Part shown: positions 7,655-14,970 of the stretch, in pieces
Layout of the letters: every line of letters begins with the position of its first letter
How positions within the stretch are numbered: the stretch's first letter is position 1
Assembly: GCA_030611665.1 (NCBI GenBank)
Contig: JAUWPI010000005.1
Span: 1 to 40,575, forward strand
Length of the DNA: 40,575 nucleotides
Source of the DNA: Candidatus Heimdallarchaeota archaeon
GTDB lineage: Archaea > Asgardarchaeota > Heimdallarchaeia > Heimdallarchaeales > Heimdallarchaeaceae
Direction: 5' to 3'
The notes under the pieces: generated by a model
What the model was told of the DNA's origin: nothing
Database searches by the model: none
What the model saw: the letters and a program-made list of their open reading frames with translations, nothing else
Position numbers and translations under genes: made by a program

Positions 7655-8050
7655 ATGTTAGTTCTACTAGATTCTAGCATGCTAATGCTACCTTTAGAAA
7701 AGAAAATTAATCTTAGCTATGAATTTGAAAGAATATTAACTGTTGCTTTTGAAATTGTGGTTCCACAGATTGTTTTGATTGAATTGGAAGAGATTAAAGA
7801 AAAAAGTGAAATGGCCACAAAACGTAAAGCACAGCTTGCTTTGAATTTGGCTAAGTCTTTTAGGACGATAGAATCTAAAACAGATGTTCATGTAGATTAT
7901 GAACTAATACGTCTTGCAGAGGTTCACAAAGCTGTTATAGCAACAAATGATAGAAAACTTCGGTCTACGCTTATAGATAAAGGAATATCTGTAATTTCTT
8001 TGCATGGAGAGAACAAACTTGCTCTTTTTGGTGATTTATCTTATCAATAA
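7655..8050 (+). CDS. PIN-domain protein (Fcf1/VapC-like)
   Basis: 131 residues. The PIN acidic residues are in LLDSSM (residue 6), the ELEEIKEK helix, and ATNDRKLR; the end ISVISLHGENKLALFG resembles archaeal Fcf1/Nob1-type PIN proteins more than toxin VapC. PIN proteins are Mg-dependent RNases. In many archaea a gene of this type follows aIF2-gamma, suggesting an rRNA or translation role. I use the ATG at 7655 because TGGAG lies 8 bases upstream; an in-frame TTG at 7619 would overlap aIF2-gamma. No antitoxin gene is adjacent, which argues against a toxin-antitoxin pair. Confidence 0.82.
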   Translation: MLVLLDSSMLMLPLEKKINLSYEFERILTVAFEIVVPQIVLIELEEIKEKSEMATKRKAQLALNLAKSFRTIESKTDVHVDYELIRLAEVHKAVIATNDRKLRSTLIDKGISVISLHGENKLALFGDLSYQ

Positions 8051-8179
8051 TCTCCTGAAACAAAACCATATCGCTAGCACAAATTTTAATTATCCTGTAT
8101 GAATTTTTCCTTGGTCAGACAAAATCTGATATTAAAGAAAAAAAGTAATAATTACAAAGTTATAAAAGAGGTCGTTTAA

Positions 8180-8749
8180 ATGGAAATTATGAGTATTTTC
8201 CCTGAAATTGAAAAAATAGAGAATAAAATATTACAAGATAAAGTAGTTAAGTCACTTGAAAAAGCAATAAACATGGGAGGGTGGAAAGAAGAAGATCTTC
8301 AAATGATACCATTTACACTTTTGATACCAGAATTGCTCGAAGGGGATAATCTTGTCCCAAAAATAACAATCGTTGATCATATTCGGGCGGTGACTCAGAT
8401 GTGTATTGCTACATATGAGAGATATGAAACATTTGGATTAGCGGATAAACTCAATAAAGATGAATTAATCGCAGGAGGATTACTTCATGATGTAGGAAAA
8501 TTCATTGAATATGAGAGAAATTCTTCAGGAAAAATAGTTCAAAAGATAGAAGGAAAATTAATTCGACACCCAGCCATGGGTTTAGAAATCGTATATGAAT
8601 TTGAATTACCTATATTGGTAAGACAAGCAATAGTCTTTCATAGTAAAGAAGGAGATAAAATCCCAAGATTGCCAGAAGTAGATATAATTCATCGTTGTGA
8701 TTTCCTTTGCTTTGCTCCTATTAAACAGATATTTGGAAACAGTAATTAA
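8180..8749 (+). CDS. HD-domain metal-dependent phosphohydrolase
   Basis: 189 residues with a complete HD signature: the first histidine in VDHIRAV, then LLHDVGK, two further histidines in IRHPAMG and VFHSKEGD, and the last aspartate in HRCDFLCF. Such enzymes hydrolyse phosphate esters of nucleotides or other small molecules; the substrate cannot be told here. A GAGGT sequence lies 9 bases before the ATG. It is only 19 bases upstream of the isocitrate dehydrogenase gene and may share its transcript, so a metabolic or signalling link to that operon is possible. Confidence 0.82.
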   Translation: MEIMSIFPEIEKIENKILQDKVVKSLEKAINMGGWKEEDLQMIPFTLLIPELLEGDNLVPKITIVDHIRAVTQMCIATYERYETFGLADKLNKDELIAGGLLHDVGKFIEYERNSSGKIVQKIEGKLIRHPAMGLEIVYEFELPILVRQAIVFHSKEGDKIPRLPEVDIIHRCDFLCFAPIKQIFGNSN

Positions 8750-8768
8750 TAATGAAAAGGTGTAAAAA

Positions 8769-9902
8769 ATGAAGAAATATAAGATTGCAGTACTACCTGG
8801 AGATGGAATAGGAATAGATGTAACCAACGCAACAATGAAGGTTCTTGATACTGTTGGTTTCAGTGATATGGTAGAGTATACTTGGGGCGATATTGGGTGG
8901 GAGTTCTGGAAAACCGAAGGAAATCCTCTTCCTGATCGAACAATAGAACTACTCAAGAATTCAAATTGTTGTTTGTTTTCAGCTATCACTTCTAAACCAA
9001 AAGAAGAAGCACAGAAAGAGTTAGCTCTTGAATTGCATGAGAAAGGATTGGTGTATTCCAGCCCAATTGTTAAATTGAGACAATTGTTTGATTTGTACAT
9101 TAATTTACGTCCATGTAAAGCTTATCCTGGAAACCCACTAAATTTCAGAGATGATTTAGACTTAGTTGTATTTCGTGAAAATACTGAAGGACTTTATGTT
9201 GGAATTGAATTCCATCCAGTTCCTGAAGATGTGATGAATTGTTTAGTGGAGAACCATCCTAAAGCTAAACGCTTTGCTGAAGCAGATTTAAACGATGTAG
9301 CTATTTCAACAAGAATTTTCACTCGAAAGGGAGTTCAACGAATTCTAAAAGCCAGTATGGAATATGCAAAAAAGTTTGATTATCCTACTGTCACCGTAGT
9401 CGAAAAACCAAATGTTATTCGTGAAACTTCTGGTTTGATGATTCGGGAAGCTCGTAAACTTATCCAAAATTATGAAGGAAAAGAGCTTTGGGAAACCAAC
9501 ATAGATGCGATGTGCATGTGGTTAGTTAAAAACCCGCAAAATTATGGTGTTCTTGTATCTTCTAATATGTTTGGTGATATTATTTCTGATTTATGTGCTC
9601 AATTAGTTGGTGGGTTAGGATTTGCTTGCTCAGGAAACATAGGGGAAAACTTCGCTGTGTTTGAACCCAGTCATGGTTCAGCTCCAAAATATGTGGGACA
9701 AAACAAAGTTAATCCCATTGCACAGATTTTATCCGCAAAAATGATGTTAGATTGGCTTGGAGAGAAAGAAATGAGTAAGAAGGTTGAAGATGCCGTAGCA
9801 GCTGTTATAGCAGAAGGAAAAGTTCGAACTTACGACATGGGTGGCTCTTCAACAACCACAGAAATGGCAGATGCAATCTGTGAGAAAATAAAAGGAATGT
9901 AA
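8769..9902 (+). CDS. icd: Isocitrate dehydrogenase (NADP-type pocket)
   Basis: 377 residues of the beta-decarboxylating dehydrogenase family: PGDGIGIDV at the N-terminus, LRQLFDLYINLRP with the substrate arginines, and FRENTEGLYVG. The cofactor loop reads APKYVGQNKVNP, close to APKYAGQDKVNP of NADP-dependent E. coli isocitrate dehydrogenase and unlike the APD(I) of NAD enzymes, so NADP is inferred. The serine of the substrate helix is kept (SSPIVKLR) but the asparagine two places on is isoleucine, so homoisocitrate or isopropylmalate is not fully excluded. The aconitase and citrate-lyase genes downstream favour isocitrate. AAGGTG precedes the ATG. Confidence 0.82.
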   Translation: MKKYKIAVLPGDGIGIDVTNATMKVLDTVGFSDMVEYTWGDIGWEFWKTEGNPLPDRTIELLKNSNCCLFSAITSKPKEEAQKELALELHEKGLVYSSPIVKLRQLFDLYINLRPCKAYPGNPLNFRDDLDLVVFRENTEGLYVGIEFHPVPEDVMNCLVENHPKAKRFAEADLNDVAISTRIFTRKGVQRILKASMEYAKKFDYPTVTVVEKPNVIRETSGLMIREARKLIQNYEGKELWETNIDAMCMWLVKNPQNYGVLVSSNMFGDIISDLCAQLVGGLGFACSGNIGENFAVFEPSHGSAPKYVGQNKVNPIAQILSAKMMLDWLGEKEMSKKVEDAVAAVIAEGKVRTYDMGGSSTTTEMADAICEKIKGM

Positions 9903-9910
9903 CGATTAAA

Positions 9911-9931
9911 TCCTTTTTTCTTATCCTTTTA
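9911..9931 (+). terminator. Poly-T terminator after icd
   Basis: Two T runs (9914-9919 and 9927-9930) follow the icd stop within 30 bases, as in archaeal intrinsic termination. A new TATA box lies just downstream, so the aconitase genes probably have their own promoter as well. Confidence 0.4.
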
Positions 9932-9942
9932 TTATGAGTTTT

Positions 9943-9957
9943 AGCAAGTTTAAATAA
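9943..9957 (+). promoter_or_regulatory. TATA box of the aconitase/citrate-lyase operon
   Basis: GCAAG followed by TTTAAATA (9949-9956) would set the transcript start near 9979, about 30 bases before the chosen ATG at 10010. The five genes to 17112 have gaps of at most about 14 bases, so this is likely the promoter of all of them. Confidence 0.5.
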
Positions 9958-10009
9958 ATACACAGAGATATATTTATTACTTCTTCATTAATTGGTGAAA
10001 TTGAATAAA

Positions 10010-11275
10010 ATGGCGGGGTTTACGCTAATAGAGAAAATTATTAGAAAGCATACAGATGCTTCAGATAAGGATATTCATTCGGGAAATATTGTATGGATAA
10101 ACCTGAATTTAGTAACAGCTAGAGACTATGCGGGTCCACAAGTTATAGATTTATTCCAGAAACATTATCCTGGTTCTAAGACTTTTGATAATAACAAAAT
10201 AATCTTTACACCAGATTGTTATCCATATGGTAATGATCCCAAACATGTTGAAGATCAAGAGAAAATTCGTGTTTTCGCTAAAGAACATGATATTCAAGTA
10301 ACAGATTTGGGGTCGGGTATCGGTTCCCATTTGTTATTCAGAAGAGGTTTTTCGAAGCCTGGAGATATAGTTATTGGAGCAGATAGTCATTATAACATAT
10401 TAGGAGCGCTAGGTATTCTAGGACAAGGAGCAGGAGACGTGATGTTAGCTTTTGCTTTTAAAACTGGAAAATCTTGGATAAAGATTCCAGAAACTGTCAA
10501 GGTTAAACTAGAGGGTACATATACTTGGCCCACCACTTCAAAAGATTTAGCCTTATATGTCTTAAAACAGCTACATGAGTATGGAATAACCGGAAAAGCT
10601 GTTGAGTTTTATGGAAGTGTAATCTCTGAATTAACAATTGAAGATCGCGTGACATTGTGCTCTCTAATAACAGAAGCATCAGGCATGATAGGGTTTGTAC
10701 CTGCGGATGAAGTAACCGCTACATATTATGAAAAACTCAACATTGATATTGAATTACTTACTGGAGATGAAAATGCAAATTATGTTTCAGAACTCACACT
10801 TAACATTGATAACTTGGGTTTATATGTTGCATGCCCTCCTCACCCACACAATGTTAAACCCATCGAAGAGGTTTTAGGAACACCTATTAAATCAATCATA
10901 ATTGGATCATGTACGAACGGCAGTTCTAGTGATATTCATGAAGCTGCGAGAGTACTCAAAGGTTCTCAAATAAACCCAGAAGTCCGATTTGGTATAGTTC
11001 CTGCAACTCGTGAAGATTTTGTAGAAATAAACATGGGTGGGGATATGACAACAATATTAGAAGCTGGTGGTAATTTCTTTGGGGTAGGATGTTCAACCTG
11101 CGCCAAAGGTCAATATGGGTTAACGGGAGGGAAAACAGCTGTAACCCTAACAACCGGTAACCGCAATACACAAGGTAAAATCGGTCCAGCAGATGTTTAT
11201 CTTGCGAGTCCTGTTGTTGCTGCTGCAACAGCAATTGAAGGAAAAATCGCTAAACCAAAAATAAGAGATGATTAA
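10010..11275 (+). CDS. Aconitase-family hydro-lyase, large subunit (LeuC-like)
   Basis: 421 residues with the LeuC/homoaconitase large-subunit fold. The [4Fe-4S] cysteines are present: GSCTNG (Cys301) and GCSTCAKG (Cys361, Cys364). Several active-site segments differ from the norm: DSHYNILGALG where the family has DSHT(C/P)THGA, and TGNRNTQGKIG where the second conserved arginine (NRNFxGR) is lysine. Substrate is therefore unsure: citrate/isocitrate, homoaconitate, isopropylmalate or another hydroxy acid. I use the ATG at 10010 with GGTGA 11 bases before it; an in-frame TTG at 9992 is the alternative. Its stop touches the start of the small subunit. Confidence 0.8.
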   Translation: MAGFTLIEKIIRKHTDASDKDIHSGNIVWINLNLVTARDYAGPQVIDLFQKHYPGSKTFDNNKIIFTPDCYPYGNDPKHVEDQEKIRVFAKEHDIQVTDLGSGIGSHLLFRRGFSKPGDIVIGADSHYNILGALGILGQGAGDVMLAFAFKTGKSWIKIPETVKVKLEGTYTWPTTSKDLALYVLKQLHEYGITGKAVEFYGSVISELTIEDRVTLCSLITEASGMIGFVPADEVTATYYEKLNIDIELLTGDENANYVSELTLNIDNLGLYVACPPHPHNVKPIEEVLGTPIKSIIIGSCTNGSSSDIHEAARVLKGSQINPEVRFGIVPATREDFVEINMGGDMTTILEAGGNFFGVGCSTCAKGQYGLTGGKTAVTLTTGNRNTQGKIGPADVYLASPVVAAATAIEGKIAKPKIRDD

Positions 11276-11782
11276 ATGAGCAGTGAAATTATAGATGGAA
11301 AAGCTAGAAGGGTTCTTGTAGATGATATTGATACGGATCAGATATTTCACCAGTCACTTTTAACAATTCATGATCCTGAGAAAATCAAAACTCATATTTT
11401 CGGTAACTTGGACGGATATCGTGATTTTGGAAAGGAAGATAATATAGGAAAAATTCTTATTGTAGGAAAAAATTTTGGAAAAGGTTCTACTAGGCAACAA
11501 GCAGTAACAGGATTCATCGCACACAAAATTAAGGCCATAGTTGGTGCATCGTTTGGACCAATCTATTACAGTAATGCCGTAAATACAGGATTACTCCTAG
11601 TTGAAGTTCCTGATATTACAAATTTTTCAATTGAAGAAAATGATGAATTAGAGATTGACGTTATCCAATCCGTACTTACAAACAAAACTCAGGGAACCAA
11701 TATTAAATGCAAGAAAATCCCGATTCCAGTATTGGATATTATGAAAACTGGTGGTTTAATGAATTTAGGGGATAGATTGTGA
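11276..11782 (+). CDS. Aconitase-family hydro-lyase, small subunit (LeuD-like)
   Basis: 168 residues of the swivel-domain family: DDIDTDQIFHQS at the N-terminus, then VGKNFGKGSTRQQAV and PIYYSNAVNTGLLLVE. The usual GxGSSREHA(P/A) motif reads GKGSTRQQAV, with Ser-Arg-Glu-His changed to Thr-Arg-Gln-Gln. The first serine and the arginine are kept. Together with the large subunit changes this suggests a shifted substrate or a divergent lineage of two-chain aconitase. The ATG follows directly on the large-subunit TAA, so the two are coupled and should form a heterodimer or larger complex. Confidence 0.8.
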   Translation: MSSEIIDGKARRVLVDDIDTDQIFHQSLLTIHDPEKIKTHIFGNLDGYRDFGKEDNIGKILIVGKNFGKGSTRQQAVTGFIAHKIKAIVGASFGPIYYSNAVNTGLLLVEVPDITNFSIEENDELEIDVIQSVLTNKTQGTNIKCKKIPIPVLDIMKTGGLMNLGDRL

Positions 11783-11796
11783 TTAGAGGGATATAA

Positions 11797-13647
11797 ATGG
11801 TAGGAAAAACATTCTCAGAAAAGTTATTTTCACTGAAATCCGGAAAGGATGTTAGTGCTGGAGATATTGTTTTTGTGGAACCAGATTTAGTACTTTCACA
11901 TGATAATTCAGCTTCTATTGTAAAAACTTTTCAAAAAATGGGTGGGAAAAGTATATTGTATCCAGAACGTTTAGTCATTGTTTTGGATCATGATTCTCCT
12001 CCAACCAATGCTCAATTGGCAAATGATCATCAAATAATACGGGAACTAGTTACTGAACAAAACATAACTAATTTTTATGACGAAGGAGCAGGAATTTGTC
12101 ATCAACTAATGTCAAATCACGTGTTACCCAATATGCTAGTTGTGGGTTCTGATTCTCACACATGCACTAGTGGAGCATTCTCATCTTTTGCTGCAGGTAT
12201 TGACAGAACAGAAACTGCTGGTCTTTGGCTTACAGGAAAAACATGGTTCAGAGTTCCTGAAACCATTAAAATTGAGTTACTAGGAAAACTCTCTCCAGGT
12301 GTTTACGCTAAGGACTGTGCCCTCTATATAATAAACAAATTAGGATCAGCGGGTGCAACTTATCAAACTTTTGAATTTCATGGAGACGGAGTAGAATCTC
12401 TTTCAATTTCTGAACGTATGACCTTAACTAATTTGGCTTCAGAAATGGGTGCAAAAACCGCAATATTTCCACAAGATAATATTTTGAAAAAGTGGATAGA
12501 GAAAACACAAGTCATTTCTGATTTAAGTGAAAGGGAAGTAATCTGGTCTGACGATGAGGCTATATTTAGTCAAGAAATTGTTGTGAATCTTAGCGACCTA
12601 GAACCACTAGTTGCAGTACCGCACCAAGTGGACAATGCAAGCAGAATATGTGACTTAGGTGAGATTCCTATTCAAGAAGCATTTCTTGGGACATGCACAA
12701 ATGCTAGATTAGATGATCTTCTTATAGCTGCTTCAATTCTAAAAGGTGAGAAAGTAAAAACAGGAGTACAATTTTTCGTTGCTCCAGCCTCTAGAGAGAT
12801 TTATCTAGAAGCGCTTGAGAAAGAAGCAATTCAGACATTTGTAGAAGCAGGTGCAACCATATTATCTTGTAGTTGTGGTCCATGTCTAGGAAAAGGACAG
12901 GGAATTCCAGCTGATGGTTGGAATGTGATTTCCACTGCAAACAGGAATTTTCTTGGTAGAATGGGCAACAAGAAATCATTTGTTTATCTTGCATCTCCAG
13001 CAACTGTAGCAGCCTCGGCAATTGCAGGGAAGATTGTTGACCCCCGTGATTACTTAAAAGAAGAAATCAAGAAAACAACTTCATCGCTAGAGTTAGAAAC
13101 AAGAATAAAGCAAACAAAAACATTAGTTATTAGCTCAGATGAAGACAGAAGAATAAGCAAAACTTGGAACTATAGTGACATCGATGACTTCAACACAGAT
13201 CAAATGTTTGCTGGTTCTTTAACATATGATATAAAATCAGCTAACGGAGAGAAAATCGTTGCTCATTTATTTAAAGGGTTGGATGAATCCTTTGCTTCAA
13301 GAGTGCAAGAAGGAGACATAATTATAACAGGCGCTAATTTTGGTTGTGGTTCCTCAAGAGAGCACCCCTCAGTAGGATTAGCTTTTGTAGGTGTAAAGGC
13401 GATAATAGTAAAATCTGTTTCACGCATTTTCTATCGATCAGCAATCAATCAAGGATTACCAATAATAGTTCAGCCACAGTTTATTGAAAACTATAATCCA
13501 AAAGAATCTGTTACAATAGATTTGCAAAATGGGTTTATCAAGAATGGGGATAAAGAATACACATTTCCAGAATTACCCACCGAGTTATTAGAAATTTTCA
13601 ATGCGGGTGGTCTTATTAATTATTTTCAAAAAAGATATTCAAAATGA
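11797..13647 (+). CDS. Aconitase, one-chain form
   Basis: 616 residues combining large and swivel domains in one polypeptide. Motifs are canonical: DSHTCTSGAF, GTCTNA, CSCGPCLGKGQG with the cluster cysteines, ANRNFLGRMG with both arginines, then a linker and the swivel domain with DDFNTDQMF and NFGCGSSREHPS. It is much shorter than the 850-900 residue AcnA/AcnB and resembles the roughly 640-residue aconitases of various bacteria and archaea. It should interconvert citrate and isocitrate, linking the dehydrogenase to the citrate-cleaving enzyme encoded next. GAGGG lies before the ATG. Confidence 0.87.
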   Translation: MVGKTFSEKLFSLKSGKDVSAGDIVFVEPDLVLSHDNSASIVKTFQKMGGKSILYPERLVIVLDHDSPPTNAQLANDHQIIRELVTEQNITNFYDEGAGICHQLMSNHVLPNMLVVGSDSHTCTSGAFSSFAAGIDRTETAGLWLTGKTWFRVPETIKIELLGKLSPGVYAKDCALYIINKLGSAGATYQTFEFHGDGVESLSISERMTLTNLASEMGAKTAIFPQDNILKKWIEKTQVISDLSEREVIWSDDEAIFSQEIVVNLSDLEPLVAVPHQVDNASRICDLGEIPIQEAFLGTCTNARLDDLLIAASILKGEKVKTGVQFFVAPASREIYLEALEKEAIQTFVEAGATILSCSCGPCLGKGQGIPADGWNVISTANRNFLGRMGNKKSFVYLASPATVAASAIAGKIVDPRDYLKEEIKKTTSSLELETRIKQTKTLVISSDEDRRISKTWNYSDIDDFNTDQMFAGSLTYDIKSANGEKIVAHLFKGLDESFASRVQEGDIIITGANFGCGSSREHPSVGLAFVGVKAIIVKSVSRIFYRSAINQGLPIIVQPQFIENYNPKESVTIDLQNGFIKNGDKEYTFPELPTELLEIFNAGGLINYFQKRYSK

Positions 13648-13659
13648 AAGGTAGAAACA

Positions 13660-14970
13660 ATGAAATTATACGAATACGAAGCAAAACAAATTTTTGAGAA
13701 GTTTGGTTTAACAGTGCCAAAGAAGATTGGTATAATAGAAAATGTTAACGGTTTAGAAAAATTATCCTTGAATTTTCCAATAATGATCAAAGCGATGGTT
13801 TTGATAGGAGGAAGGGGAAAAGCAGGTGGGATAAAAAAAGCTGATAATAGTACAGAAGCAAGGGACATCTGTAGCAAGATGTTTGATTTAATTATTCATG
13901 GTTATTCTATAAAGAAACTACTTCTTGAGGAAGCTGTGACTGTATCACAGGAGATTTATTTATCTATAATAACAGATCCAGCAACATTTGATCTTGTTAT
14001 TGTTGCATCTGCAAGTGGTGGAGTAGATATTGAAGAAGTTGCTAAAAATCATCCTGAAGAAATTTGGAAGAAGACCTTAGTTGACAATCCCAAGACTCTT
14101 TCAGAGGAGGTAAGCAAAGAAGCAGCAGATTTTCTAGTCGGACGAAATCCAGAGTTGACTTCAGTTGAAGAAAGTCTATCTACAGTTATAATGGCACTAT
14201 TTTCAGCTTTTCAGCAATCTGAAGCTAAGATATGCGAAATTAATCCACTCATAGTAACCAACGACAATCAACTGATAGCTGCAGATGCAAAGTTCGTATT
14301 AGACGATAACAGTTTGTACAGGCAAGCTCCACTGCTCAAATCAATTGGAATTGATCCTCGAAGTAAAAGACATGATGTATCAGAGCAAACCAAATATGAA
14401 GCACAAGCATACATAATTGGTTTTCCATTTCTTGATTTACTTGACAATCCAGAGAATTTTCAGAAAGAACAAGATAAGTTATATGTTGGATTAGTTCCTG
14501 GAGGAGCTGGTTATGGTATCTTTTCAATTGATGAAGTTGTAAATGTTGGTAATCTTTATTTTGATGGAAAGGTGGTTCCCATCAATTTCATGGACAGCGG
14601 GGGAGGACCGTCTCTTAGTGAGGTTGCAGATATGTTTCATCTCTTAATGGATCATCCAGCAACTGATATAATAATTACAAGCCGTTTTGGTGGCATATCA
14701 AGCTGCGACATATTTATCCAAGGCTTAATTATGGCTCTTAGAGATAGGTACATCTCAAAAAGAAGAATGATACCAGTTTTTGGTCGAATGGTTGGAACGG
14801 ATTTAGCTGCTGCGAGAGCTTTTCTTGATAAAGCAAAGGGAGAGTCTCCTGAACCTTTGAAAGATTTGCACATAGTTGTTGGTAATCAAAAAATAATGGC
14901 AGATGTAATCAAAGAGGGTATTGAATATGGTTTTGAAATCAAAAAACAAGAAGAAACTGGGGGTAATTAA
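13660..14970 (+). CDS. aclB: ATP-citrate lyase-like subunit, ATP-grasp part (AclB-like)
   Basis: 436 residues, related to succinyl-CoA synthetase beta. Residues 1-230 form the ATP-grasp domain (KAMVLIGGRGKAGGIKKA; the metal-binding ICEINPLIVTN and AADAKFVLDDN), and the rest is the CoA-ligase domain (VGLVPGGAGYGI, NFMDSGGGPS). Alone it could be a succinyl-CoA synthetase beta subunit, but its partner, encoded directly next, carries a citrate synthase domain, which points to citrate cleavage: citrate + ATP + CoA to acetyl-CoA, oxaloacetate, ADP and phosphate. AAAGGT precedes the ATG; the next start codon follows its stop at once. Confidence 0.8.
   Translation: MKLYEYEAKQIFEKFGLTVPKKIGIIENVNGLEKLSLNFPIMIKAMVLIGGRGKAGGIKKADNSTEARDICSKMFDLIIHGYSIKKLLLEEAVTVSQEIYLSIITDPATFDLVIVASASGGVDIEEVAKNHPEEIWKKTLVDNPKTLSEEVSKEAADFLVGRNPELTSVEESLSTVIMALFSAFQQSEAKICEINPLIVTNDNQLIAADAKFVLDDNSLYRQAPLLKSIGIDPRSKRHDVSEQTKYEAQAYIIGFPFLDLLDNPENFQKEQDKLYVGLVPGGAGYGIFSIDEVVNVGNLYFDGKVVPINFMDSGGGPSLSEVADMFHLLMDHPATDIIITSRFGGISSCDIFIQGLIMALRDRYISKRRMIPVFGRMVGTDLAAARAFLDKAKGESPEPLKDLHIVVGNQKIMADVIKEGIEYGFEIKKQEETGGN

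Noticed and set aside
7655..8050. VapC toxin of a toxin-antitoxin pair
   Set aside because: No antitoxin-like gene is adjacent, and the position after aIF2-gamma matches a housekeeping PIN protein of archaea.
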